Below are positions 41,254-49,786 of a stretch of 64,000 nt of DNA, in pieces. This DNA is from Streptomyces nitrosporeus (GTDB lineage Bacteria; Actinomycetota; Actinomycetes; Streptomycetales; Streptomycetaceae), in assembly GCF_008704555.1 (NCBI RefSeq), contig NZ_CP023702.1:6362001-6426000 (forward strand), read 5' to 3'. Both the position numbers and the translations under genes were made by a program. Every line of letters starts with the position of its first letter. Within the stretch, counting starts at the first letter, position 1. Below the pieces are notes generated by a model that saw nothing but the letters and a program-made list of their open reading frames with translations, made no database searches and had not been told where the DNA came from.

Positions 41254-43926
41254 ATGGGTGACCCCAGTGCCACCAGTGCCTCGGAGACACCGTCACAGCG
41301 GTTCCCTCCGGCTCCGGAGAGCGTCGCGCGAGCCCGGCGGTTCGTGCGGACCGCCCTGGAAGAGGCCGTACCGGGCGCCATGCCCGACCTGCTGGACACC
41401 GCGGAATTCCTCACGGGCGAGCTGGTGACCAACGCGGTGCTGCACGCCGGTACCGAGATCGGGGTGGCGGCCGGGGAGTCGGGCGGCCGGATCCGCGTAG
41501 CGGTCCTGGACCACCGCCCCTCGCGGATGCCGGTGGCGCGGGAGTGCCCCCCGTACGCCGGGATCGGACAAGGGCTGGTGCTCGTCAGCCGGCTGGCGTC
41601 CCTGTACGGCGTCGAGACCGGCGACGGCACCAAGACGGTCTGGTTCGAGCTGTGGCCGGACGGGGCACGGCACCCCTCGGCATGGGAGCTCCCCGCACCC
41701 CCCGCCGGACCGGCGGAACCGGTGGTCCTCGTCGACGTACCGGGCGCGCTGTACTCGGCCTCCCAGCAGCACCGGCAGGTACTGCTGCGGGAGCTGAAGC
41801 TGGCCGAGGCCGCCGGGAGGAGCGTCGTGCCGCCGCGGGACCTCGCCACCGCCCACGACATCAGCAACGTGATCAGCGAGTGCGTCACAGCCGCCCTCCG
41901 CGACGAACCGGCCGAGGGGGAGATCCGCTCCCTGCCCCTGGCGATGCGGCCCGGTGCCGCACCGGCGGTCGAGGCCCTCAGCCGCGTACTGGACGCGGGG
42001 GAGCGGGCCGCACGGGAGGAGCGGCTGCTCACCCTGCCGGCGCTGCCCCGCAGCCGGGTCTTCCACACATGGCTGTTCGACGAGATCACCGGCCAGCTCG
42101 CCGGCGCCCGCCCCACCGCGTGGACCGTGGTCCCGCGGGAACCGGGCGCCGGCCCGGCGGAACTGGTGCCCTGGGACCCCGGCCACGTCCGGACCAGCAG
42201 GGTCCCCACGATCGCCGCCGACGAACAGAACCGCATCATCGCGGTGAACGGGCCCGCCGCCGGCCTCCTGGGCTGGGACCCGGAGGAACTCGTCGGACAG
42301 CCGCTCACCGCACTCATCCCCGAGCATCTGCGCGGACGGCACGTCAAGGCGTTCACCTCCCTGCTGCTCAGCGGAGAGCCCCACATCCTGGGCCGCTCCG
42401 TCCCGCTCCCCGCGCTGCACCGCGAGGGACGGCTCGTACCGGTGCGGCTGTTCATCCAGACCCAGGAGACCGCGGACGGCCGCACGGTGTTCGTCGCCCA
42501 GCTCTCCCCCCGCGCCGCCACCCCCGGCCCCACGGCACGCCGCCCCGGCGCCAGGCGCTCCGCCGGCCACCGGGACCAGGCCCCCGCCCCCGACGGACGG
42601 GGAGCCCCGGGGCTCCCCCCGGTCGCCGCCCCGCGGCCCGGAACCGCACAGCGCCGCGAAGCGGTGCTGCCCGTACTGGAACGGTTGTCGCTCCTGGCGG
42701 AGACCGGAGCGGCGATGAGCAACGCCTCCGACCTGGACGACGGCCTCCAGCGGGTCTGCCGGATCCTGACCGAGCGGTTCGCCGACTGGTGCGCCGTGGA
42801 CCTGCTCACCGAGGACGCGCGCGTGGAACGGGCGTGCGTGGCGCGCCGCGGCCCCGGCGCGCCGTACGCGGAGGACCTGGAGGGCATGCTGCCGCCGCTC
42901 ACCGACACGGCGCGCGGCCCTCTCGCCCGGGCGCTCAGCGGTGCCGGCCCGCTGCTGCTCACCGAGCCCCCGGAACACGCCGGGATGAGCCCGCTGGACG
43001 TGGACTACGGGCGCCTGTTCGAGCGGCTCGGCGCGGACAGCGCCGTCGTCATCCCGCTGCGTGCCCGCCAGGAGACCATCGGGGTGCTGACCGTGGCGCG
43101 TACGGGACGGGAGTGGCCGTTCACCGAGGAGGAACTGCCGCTCGTGGACGACCTGGGGCACGCCCTGGCCCTGGGCGTGGACAACGCGCGCCTGCACCAG
43201 GAGACCCGGAACATCGCCGAACAGCTCCAGCGGTCACTGCTGCCCGTACTGCCGGCGGTCCGCGGCCTGGACCTGGCGGCCCGGTACGCCGCGTCGTCCA
43301 CCACCGCGCAGGTCGGCGGCGACTGGTACGACAGCTTCGTCCTGCCGACCGGCGACCTCGCGCTGGTCATCGGCGACGTGGCCGGGCACAACCTGGACGC
43401 GGCCATCGCGATGAGCCAGCTGCGGAGCATGCTGCGGGGCATCGCCGTCGACCGCCGGGAACCACCGGAGACGGTGCTGCGCCGCCTCGACATGGCGAAC
43501 CACAGCCTGTCCCGGGAGGCCACCGCGACCTGCGTCTACGGCCTGCTCAAGGGAGCGGAGGAGGGCCCGTGGGAGTTCGTGCACTCCTCGGCGGGGCACC
43601 TGCCGCCGCTGCTGGTCATGGACGACGGCCGCACCCGGTACCTGGAAAACGGCTCGGGGCTGCTGCTCGGCATGGACCCGGACATGCTCCGCCCCCGCGC
43701 GGAGGACGCCGTCCCGGCGGACGCGACGGTGCTGCTGTACACGGACGGCCTGATCGAGCGCCGGGACGAGTCGCTGGACGAGGCCATGGGACGGCTGGGG
43801 CGGCACGCCGCCGAGCTGGCCCGTGAATCCCTCGACGTCTTCTGCGACGAACTGCTGATCGGGCTCGGCGCCGACAACACCGACGACATCGCGATCCTCG
43901 CGGTGCGTCCCGTGTCCCCCTCCTGA
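41254..43926 (+). CDS. HATPase-PAS-GAF-PP2C signalling protein
   Basis: Multidomain stress-type regulator of about 890 aa. N-terminal RsbW-like HATPase (LTGELVTNAVLHAGTEIGVA and GIGQGLVLVSRLASLYGVET), an unassigned region, PAS at about 318-420 (IIAVNGPAAGLLGWDPEELV), GAF at about 478-640, and a SpoIIE-type PP2C phosphatase at 652-890 (QVGGDWYDSF, LVIGDVAGHNLDAAIAMS). It may both phosphorylate and dephosphorylate anti-sigma antagonists. ATG 41254 lies 6 bases after CAGACT; GTG 41239 is possible. No sigma gene is adjacent. Confidence 0.9.
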   Translation: MGDPSATSASETPSQRFPPAPESVARARRFVRTALEEAVPGAMPDLLDTAEFLTGELVTNAVLHAGTEIGVAAGESGGRIRVAVLDHRPSRMPVARECPPYAGIGQGLVLVSRLASLYGVETGDGTKTVWFELWPDGARHPSAWELPAPPAGPAEPVVLVDVPGALYSASQQHRQVLLRELKLAEAAGRSVVPPRDLATAHDISNVISECVTAALRDEPAEGEIRSLPLAMRPGAAPAVEALSRVLDAGERAAREERLLTLPALPRSRVFHTWLFDEITGQLAGARPTAWTVVPREPGAGPAELVPWDPGHVRTSRVPTIAADEQNRIIAVNGPAAGLLGWDPEELVGQPLTALIPEHLRGRHVKAFTSLLLSGEPHILGRSVPLPALHREGRLVPVRLFIQTQETADGRTVFVAQLSPRAATPGPTARRPGARRSAGHRDQAPAPDGRGAPGLPPVAAPRPGTAQRREAVLPVLERLSLLAETGAAMSNASDLDDGLQRVCRILTERFADWCAVDLLTEDARVERACVARRGPGAPYAEDLEGMLPPLTDTARGPLARALSGAGPLLLTEPPEHAGMSPLDVDYGRLFERLGADSAVVIPLRARQETIGVLTVARTGREWPFTEEELPLVDDLGHALALGVDNARLHQETRNIAEQLQRSLLPVLPAVRGLDLAARYAASSTTAQVGGDWYDSFVLPTGDLALVIGDVAGHNLDAAIAMSQLRSMLRGIAVDRREPPETVLRRLDMANHSLSREATATCVYGLLKGAEEGPWEFVHSSAGHLPPLLVMDDGRTRYLENGSGLLLGMDPDMLRPRAEDAVPADATVLLYTDGLIERRDESLDEAMGRLGRHAAELARESLDVFCDELLIGLGADNTDDIAILAVRPVSPS

Positions 43927-43959
43927 CGCGCCGCTCCGCCGGAGGCGGCGGGGCGGCCC

Positions 43960-44325
43960 TCAGCCGTAGACCGGGCCCGTGTACTTCTCGCCGGGGCCCC
44001 GGCCCGGCTCGTCCGGCACGAGGGATGCCTCGCGGAAGGCCAGCTGGAGGGACTTCAGCCCGTCCCGCAGCGGGGAGGCGTGGAAGGTGCTGATCTCGGT
44101 GGTGCTCGCGTCGAGCAGACCGGCCAGCGCGTGCACCAGCTTGCGGGCCTCGTCGAGGTCCTTGTGCTCCTCGCCCTCCTCGGTCAGGCCCAGCTTCACG
44201 GCGGCCGCGCTCATCAGATTGACCGCGACCGTCACGATCACCTCGACCGCGGGGACCTCCGCGATGTCGCGGGCCATGTCGTCGAAGCCGGGGTTGCCGC
44301 CGCTGGGGGTGGTCGCGTCACTCAT
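43960..44325 (-). CDS. DUF1844 protein
   Basis: Hypothetical protein of 121 aa. The central part (MARDIAEVPAVEVIVTVAVN, LMSAAAVKLGLTEEGEEHKD, LDEARKLVHALAGLLDA) matches DUF1844, a helical family of unknown function. The C-terminal part is variable. ATG 44325. In actinobacteria it usually lies upstream of infC, and here it is divergent from the infC promoter. Confidence 0.82.
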   Translation of the reverse strand: MSDATTPSGGNPGFDDMARDIAEVPAVEVIVTVAVNLMSAAAVKLGLTEEGEEHKDLDEARKLVHALAGLLDASTTEISTFHASPLRDGLKSLQLAFREASLVPDEPGRGPGEKYTGPVYG

Positions 44326-44400
44326 GCCCCACACGATAAGGCCAGGCCGGGCACGCCCCTCCCACGGGACCCGGGCGCGGACCCGGGCGGAACAGGGGGA

Positions 44401-44430
44401 TTGGTTTCCGCGCGGGCGGGCTGCTAACCT
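44401..44430 (+). promoter_or_regulatory. Probable promoter of infC-rpmI-rplT
   Basis: TTGGTT at 44401-44406 and TAACCT at 44425-44430 with an 18-bp spacer. It implies a leader of about 290 nt before the infC start. There is no other gene in the leader. Confidence 0.5.
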
Positions 44431-44611
44431 TGTGTAACGACCGGCTGGACACATGTGTGCCCGGCCCGCAAGTGGAGGCTCCGATCTCCCACCTGACCGC
44501 CCTCCGGGACGGCAGGTCACCGGTCAGACGGCAGCCATCGTTCCGTACGGACGATGGGGCCGTCCGATGCGCCCCGTGATGGTATGCGGTGGTGTTCCGG
44601 TAGTACCTGGA

Positions 44612-44640
44612 GCCCCGCCTGTGTCCCGTCCGGGGCATTT
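44612..44640 (+). promoter_or_regulatory. Attenuator-like hairpin in the infC leader
   Basis: GCCCCG (44612-44617) pairs with CGGGGC (44631-44636), followed by ATTTTCT: an intrinsic-terminator-like structure about 90 nt before the infC start. A further near-palindrome CCATCG...CGATGG lies at 44535-44557. Together they suggest a switch that may end transcription before infC. No known leader family is recognised by me. Confidence 0.45.
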
Positions 44641-44729
44641 TCTGTCTCCCGGTTCGGTTGGTCTTACCGAAATGAAGACGTTACGCGGCTGCCCGCCAGG
44701 CGGTCGCGTGGTGCTACCGAGGAGGATCC

Positions 44730-45377
44730 ATCAGCGCCGAGCCCCGCATCAACGACCGGATTCGCGTTCCCGAGGTGCGACTTGTCGGTCCCAGCGGCGA
44801 GCAGGTCGGGATTGTCCCGCTTGCCAAGGCCCTTGAGCTCGCACAGGAGTACGACCTCGACCTGGTCGAGGTGGCGGCGTCCGCCCGCCCGCCCGTGTGC
44901 AAGCTCATGGACTACGGGAAGTTCAAGTACGAGTCGGCCATGAAGGCCCGTGAGGCGCGCAAGAACCAGGCGCACACGGTCATCAAGGAGATGAAGCTCC
45001 GGCCGAAGATCGACCCGCACGACTACGACACCAAGAAGGGTCACGTCGTCCGGTTCCTCAAGCAGGGGGACAAGGTCAAGATCACGATCATGTTCCGTGG
45101 TCGTGAGCAGTCCCGTCCCGAGCTGGGCTTCCGACTGCTGCAGCGTCTCGCTTCGGATGTCGAGGACCTCGGTTTCATCGAGTCCAACCCGAAGCAGGAC
45201 GGCCGGAACATGATCATGGTTCTGGGCCCGCACAAGAAGAAGACCGAAGCCATGGCCGAGGCCCGTGAGGCCCAGGCCGCCCGCAAGGCCGAGCGTCAGG
45301 GGAACACCCCCGACGCCGCGTCCGAGGGGGACGCCGCAGGGGCCGAGGCCCCGGGCGAGACACCTTCCGAGGGCTGA
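44730..45377 (+). CDS. infC: Translation initiation factor IF-3
   Basis: IF-3 (215 aa) binds the 30S subunit and checks start-codon pairing. RINDRIRVPEVRLVGPSGEQ at the N-terminus and KMKLRPKI-like EMKLRPKIDPHDYDTKKGHV are conserved. No ATG, GTG or TTG lies in frame near GAGGAGG at 44719-44725; the ATC at 44730 follows five bases later, so I take ATC as the start, as IF-3 genes commonly use a rare start for self-control. A GTG at 44775 would delete the conserved N-terminus. A 30-residue tail is rich in Glu, Ala and Gly. Confidence 0.93.
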   Translation: MSAEPRINDRIRVPEVRLVGPSGEQVGIVPLAKALELAQEYDLDLVEVAASARPPVCKLMDYGKFKYESAMKAREARKNQAHTVIKEMKLRPKIDPHDYDTKKGHVVRFLKQGDKVKITIMFRGREQSRPELGFRLLQRLASDVEDLGFIESNPKQDGRNMIMVLGPHKKKTEAMAEAREAQAARKAERQGNTPDAASEGDAAGAEAPGETPSEG

Positions 45378-45497
45378 TCGCGGGGGCCGCCATCCAGGCG
45401 GCCCCGGGGTCCCCCCGGAACCACCAGAGATCTGACGCCCCCGCCATTCCGGTGCCCGCACCGTGAGGGGCGCCACCGACGAGGAGATAACGGCGCG

Positions 45498-45692
45498 ATG
45501 CCGAAGAACAAGACGCACAGCGGTGCCAGCAAGCGCTTCAAGATCACCGGCTCCGGCAAGGTGCTGCGCGAGAAGGCGGGCAAGCGCCACCTGCTCGAGC
45601 ACAAGTCGTCCAAGAAGACGCGCTCGCTGACCGGCACGACCGTCGTGGCTCCGGCCGACGCCAAGAAGATCAAGAAGCTTCTCGGCAAGTGA
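45498..45692 (+). CDS. rpmI: 50S ribosomal protein L35
   Basis: 64-residue basic ribosomal protein with the standard start MPKNKTHSGASKRFKITGSG and end KKIKKLLGK. ATG at 45498; GAGGAG at 45480-45485 is 12 bases upstream. It is second in the infC-rpmI-rplT operon, 120 bp after infC; that gap holds no gene. Confidence 0.98.
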   Translation: MPKNKTHSGASKRFKITGSGKVLREKAGKRHLLEHKSSKKTRSLTGTTVVAPADAKKIKKLLGK

Positions 45693-45808
45693 GGCCGCTG
45701 CCTCCGGGTGAACCGGGGGCGCGTTCTCGATCCGACCGGGACCCCATTCGTTTCCGGGTCGGGTGAGTCTGGACCATGACCACCTGACCCCGCTGCAAGG
45801 AGTTAAAA

Positions 45809-46192
45809 GTGGCACGCGTCAAGCGGGCAGTAAACGCACACAAGAAGCGCCGGGCGATCCTCGAGGCCGCCAGCGGTTACCGCGGCCAGCGTTCGCGCCT
45901 GTACCGCAAGGCCAAGGAGCAGGTCACCCACTCCCTGGTCTACAACTACAACGACCGCAAGAAGCGCAAGGGCGACTTCCGTCAGCTCTGGATCCAGCGC
46001 ATCAACGCCGCTGCCCGCCAGAACGGCATGACGTACAACCGCCTCATCCAGGGTCTGAAGGCCGCCAACATCGAGGTGGACCGCAAGATCCTGGCCGAGC
46101 TCGCGGTCAACGACGCCAACGCGTTCGCCGCGCTCGTCGAGGTGGCCCAGAAGGCCCTCCCGAGCGACGTCAACGCCCCGAAGGCCGCCTGA
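45809..46192 (+). CDS. rplT: 50S ribosomal protein L20
   Basis: Basic 127-residue protein needed early in 50S assembly. It begins MARVKRAVNAHKKRRAILEA, the universal L20 start, and shows LWIQRINAAARQNGMTYNRL. GTG start at 45809 preceded by AAGGAG at 45797-45802. In other bacteria L20 also represses its own operon by binding the leader; the long infC leader here may be the target (inference). A strong terminator follows. Confidence 0.98.
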   Translation: MARVKRAVNAHKKRRAILEAASGYRGQRSRLYRKAKEQVTHSLVYNYNDRKKRKGDFRQLWIQRINAAARQNGMTYNRLIQGLKAANIEVDRKILAELAVNDANAFAALVEVAQKALPSDVNAPKAA

Positions 46193-46218
46193 TCCAGGCC
46201 CCCTTCCAGCGTGTTGAG

Positions 46219-46253
46219 CCGGACCCGCAGGCGCGAGCCGTCTGCGGGTCCGG
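46219..46253 (+). terminator. Terminator of infC-rpmI-rplT
   Basis: CCGGACCCGCAG (46219-46230) pairs perfectly with CTGCGGGTCCGG (46242-46253), 11-nt loop, 26 bp after the rplT stop. Confidence 0.75.
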
Positions 46254-46312
46254 TGCGTTGCGCACCGCGCAGCCGCCCCCGGGGTACGGACGCGGGCCCC
46301 GTACGTAGACGT

Positions 46313-46334
46313 GCGTACGCGAAGAAACGTACGC
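46313..46334. promoter_or_regulatory. Inverted repeat before the SpoU methyltransferase gene
   Basis: GCGTACG (46313-46319) and CGTACGC (46328-46334) form a perfect inverted repeat with an 8-nt spacer, about 40 bp before the methyltransferase start. TACGCAG also recurs at 46330 and 46349. An operator or a leader hairpin are both possible. Confidence 0.35.
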
Positions 46335-46372
46335 AGTGAAGCAGAGTTACGCAGAGAGGCTCGCCGCCGACC

Positions 46373-47212
<840 letters not shown>

Positions 47213-47356
47213 AACGCGCCCGCGCGCGCTTTCACCGATCGATACCGGCCACACCTCCCGGTGCGCCCCCGCAGGGTGTCGCTCGCCGTCCGGCGCCTAG
47301 TAGGGTGACGGACTCGGGGGCCCACTGCACCGGTTCGAGAGGTGGGGTACGGGAAG

Positions 47357-48511
47357 ATGGCTGTCGGCATGAGCACGCCGCGACACACACAGACAGCAGC
47401 CGCGTACGCCCTCGGCGTCCAGGACGGCACGGGCGAGGCCGCCGGCCCGTCCGCGCCTCCCGCGGGCATCGATCCCGACCACCTCCCCGACGGTCTCGTC
47501 GTCGCCGACGAGACCGGCCGGATCGTCTGCTTCAACACCGCCGCCGCCCGCATCACCGCGACACCCCGGGCCGCCGCCCTCGGCCGGCCCCTGGAACACG
47601 CCCTGCCCCTGGAGGACCTCAAGGGCAGGCGCTGGTGGCCCCTCACCGACCCGTACGGCGGGCTCGCCACCCGGGTCGGACAGCCCGAACGCAGCCTGCT
47701 GCTGCCCGGCGGCCGCGAGGTGCTGGTCTCCGCCCGGTACGTACGCGACACGCCCAGGGGGCCGGTCAGCCGGGTGGTGGTCTCCCTGCGCGGCACCGAG
47801 GCCCGCCGGCGCAGCGAGCGCAGCGACGCCGAACTGATCGCCACCGTCGCCCACGAACTGCGCTCCCCGCTGACCTCGGTCAAGGGGTTCACCGCGACCC
47901 TGCTGGCCAAGTGGGAGCGGTTCAACGACGACCAGAAGCGGCTGATGCTGGAGACCGTCGACGCCGACGCCAACCGCGTCACCCGGCTCATCGCCGAGCT
48001 GCTCGACATCTCCCGCATCGACTCCGGCCGGCTGGAACTGCGCCGCCAGCCCGTGGACATCTCGGCCGCCGTCGAACGCCACGTCCGGGCCCTCACCGCG
48101 AACGGCCAGGCCCCCGGCCGCTTCCTGCTGCGCACCCGGCAGCCGCTGCCCGATCTCTGGGCGGACCCGGACAAGGTGGACCAGGTCCTCGGCAACCTCC
48201 TGGAAAACGCGGTGCGCCACGGCGAGGGAACCGTCACCATCGACATCACCCCCGCGCACGGCGAGGGCGACGAGAGCGGAACGGCGGTCACCGTGAGTGA
48301 CGAAGGCCCCGGCATCCCCGAGGAGTCGATGGGCCGTGTCTTCACCCGCTTCTGGCGGGGGAGCAAGCGCGGCGGGACCGGTCTCGGCCTGTACATCGTC
48401 AAGGGCATCGTCGAGGCGCACGGAGGCACGATCACCGTCGGCCGGGGGCCCGGAGGCGGGGCGGAGTTCCGATTTATCCTGCCCGTGAGCGCGCCGGCCT
48501 ATCTGAGCTGA
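47357..48511 (+). CDS. Sensor histidine kinase with PAS domain
   Basis: Soluble kinase of 384 aa without membrane helices. An N-terminal PAS-like domain (DHLPDGLVVADETGRIVCFN) is followed by HisKA (ELIATVAHELRSPLTSVKGF, phosphorylated His in the H-box) and HATPase (WADPDKVDQVLGNLLENAVR, VSDEGPGIPEESMGRVFTRF, GGTGLGLYIVKGIVEAHGG). No response regulator is adjacent, so it is an orphan kinase. ATG 47357 is chosen; ATG 47369 and GTG 47342 are alternatives. The cytoplasmic location suggests an internal signal. Confidence 0.9.
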   Translation: MAVGMSTPRHTQTAAAYALGVQDGTGEAAGPSAPPAGIDPDHLPDGLVVADETGRIVCFNTAAARITATPRAAALGRPLEHALPLEDLKGRRWWPLTDPYGGLATRVGQPERSLLLPGGREVLVSARYVRDTPRGPVSRVVVSLRGTEARRRSERSDAELIATVAHELRSPLTSVKGFTATLLAKWERFNDDQKRLMLETVDADANRVTRLIAELLDISRIDSGRLELRRQPVDISAAVERHVRALTANGQAPGRFLLRTRQPLPDLWADPDKVDQVLGNLLENAVRHGEGTVTIDITPAHGEGDESGTAVTVSDEGPGIPEESMGRVFTRFWRGSKRGGTGLGLYIVKGIVEAHGGTITVGRGPGGGAEFRFILPVSAPAYLS

Positions 48512-48658
48512 GCGGCCCACGGGCTTCTTCGCCTCCCGGCGGCCCGTAGACTCGACTTTTGGCACCTTTGCGCCCTCGGTCGTCGAGGCAGGGGTCGCGG
48601 GGTCCGGGGCGGTCCCCGGTACGGAGCAGTATCCAGCCAATCGGAAGCACGGGAAGAG

Positions 48659-49786
48659 ATGTCGGCACCGAACAAGTCGTACGACCCGGTCGAGGTCGAG
48701 GCACTGAAACCGGAAGAGATCGAGCGCATGCGGGACGAGGCGTTCGCCGCCTTCGCCGCCGCAGGCGACCTCGACGCGCTCGCCCAGGCGAAGACCGCGC
48801 ACACGGGCGGCGCCTCGCCCCTGTCGCTCGCCAACCGGGAGATCGGCGCCCTGCCCCCGCAGGCCAAGGCCGAGGCGGGCAAGCGCGTGGGCCAGGCCCG
48901 CGGCGCCGTCTCCAAGGCACTGGCCGCACGCCAGGCCGAGCTGGAGGCCGAGCGCGACGCGCGCGTGCTGGTCGAGGAGGCGGTGGACGTCACCCTGCCC
49001 TACGACCGCACCCCGGCGGGCGCCCGCCACCCCCTGACGACCATCATGGAGCGCGTCGCCGACGTCTTCGTCGCCATGGGCTACGAGATCGCGGAGGGCC
49101 CCGAGGCCGAGGCGGAGTGGTTCAACTTCGACGCCCTGAACTTCGTGCCCGACCACCCGGCGCGGCAGATGCAGGACACCTTCTTCGTCCAGGGCGCCGA
49201 CGGCGCGAAGACCGACGAGTCCGGTGTCGTGCTGCGCACCCACACCTCGCCCGTCCAGGCCCGCTCGCTGCTCAGCCGCAAGCCCCCCGTCTACGTGGTC
49301 TGCCCCGGCCGGGTCTACCGCACCGACGAGCTCGACGCCACGCACACCCCGGTCTTCCACCAGATCGAACTGCTCGCCGTCGACGAGGGCCTCACCATGG
49401 CCGACCTCAAGGGCACCCTCGACCACATGGTCCAGGCGCTCTTCGGCCCGGACATGAAGACCCGGCTGCGGCCGAACTTCTTCCCCTTCACCGAGCCGTC
49501 CGCCGAGATGGACATGGTCTGCTACGTCTGCCGCGGCGAGTCCGTCGGCAACCCGGACCGTCCCTGCCGCACCTGCGGCAGCGAGGGCTGGATCGAGCTC
49601 GGCGGCTGCGGCATGGTCAACCCCAAGGTGCTCGTCGCCTGCGGCGTCGACCCCGAGAAGTACAGCGGATTCGCCTTCGGGTTCGGCATCGAACGGATGC
49701 TGATGTTCCGCCACAACGTAGAAGACATGCGAGACATGGTCGAAGGTGACGTCCGTTTCACCCGGCCGTTCGGGATGGAGATCTGA
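48659..49786 (+). CDS. pheS: Phenylalanine-tRNA ligase alpha subunit
   Basis: Class II synthetase subunit (375 aa) that charges tRNA-Phe. The N-terminal coiled coil (about 1-90) is followed by the catalytic domain: HPLTTIMERVADVFVAMGYE, RTHTSPVQARSL (motif 2 area), VYRTDELDATHTPVFHQIE and GFGIERMLMFRHN (motif 3). The alanine/glycine in this pocket that affects specificity lies in GFAFGFGIER. ATG 48659 follows GGGAAGAG. TGATG links it to pheT with a 1-bp overlap. TAGACT at 48547-48552 may be its -10 element. Confidence 0.97.
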   Translation: MSAPNKSYDPVEVEALKPEEIERMRDEAFAAFAAAGDLDALAQAKTAHTGGASPLSLANREIGALPPQAKAEAGKRVGQARGAVSKALAARQAELEAERDARVLVEEAVDVTLPYDRTPAGARHPLTTIMERVADVFVAMGYEIAEGPEAEAEWFNFDALNFVPDHPARQMQDTFFVQGADGAKTDESGVVLRTHTSPVQARSLLSRKPPVYVVCPGRVYRTDELDATHTPVFHQIELLAVDEGLTMADLKGTLDHMVQALFGPDMKTRLRPNFFPFTEPSAEMDMVCYVCRGESVGNPDRPCRTCGSEGWIELGGCGMVNPKVLVACGVDPEKYSGFAFGFGIERMLMFRHNVEDMRDMVEGDVRFTRPFGMEI

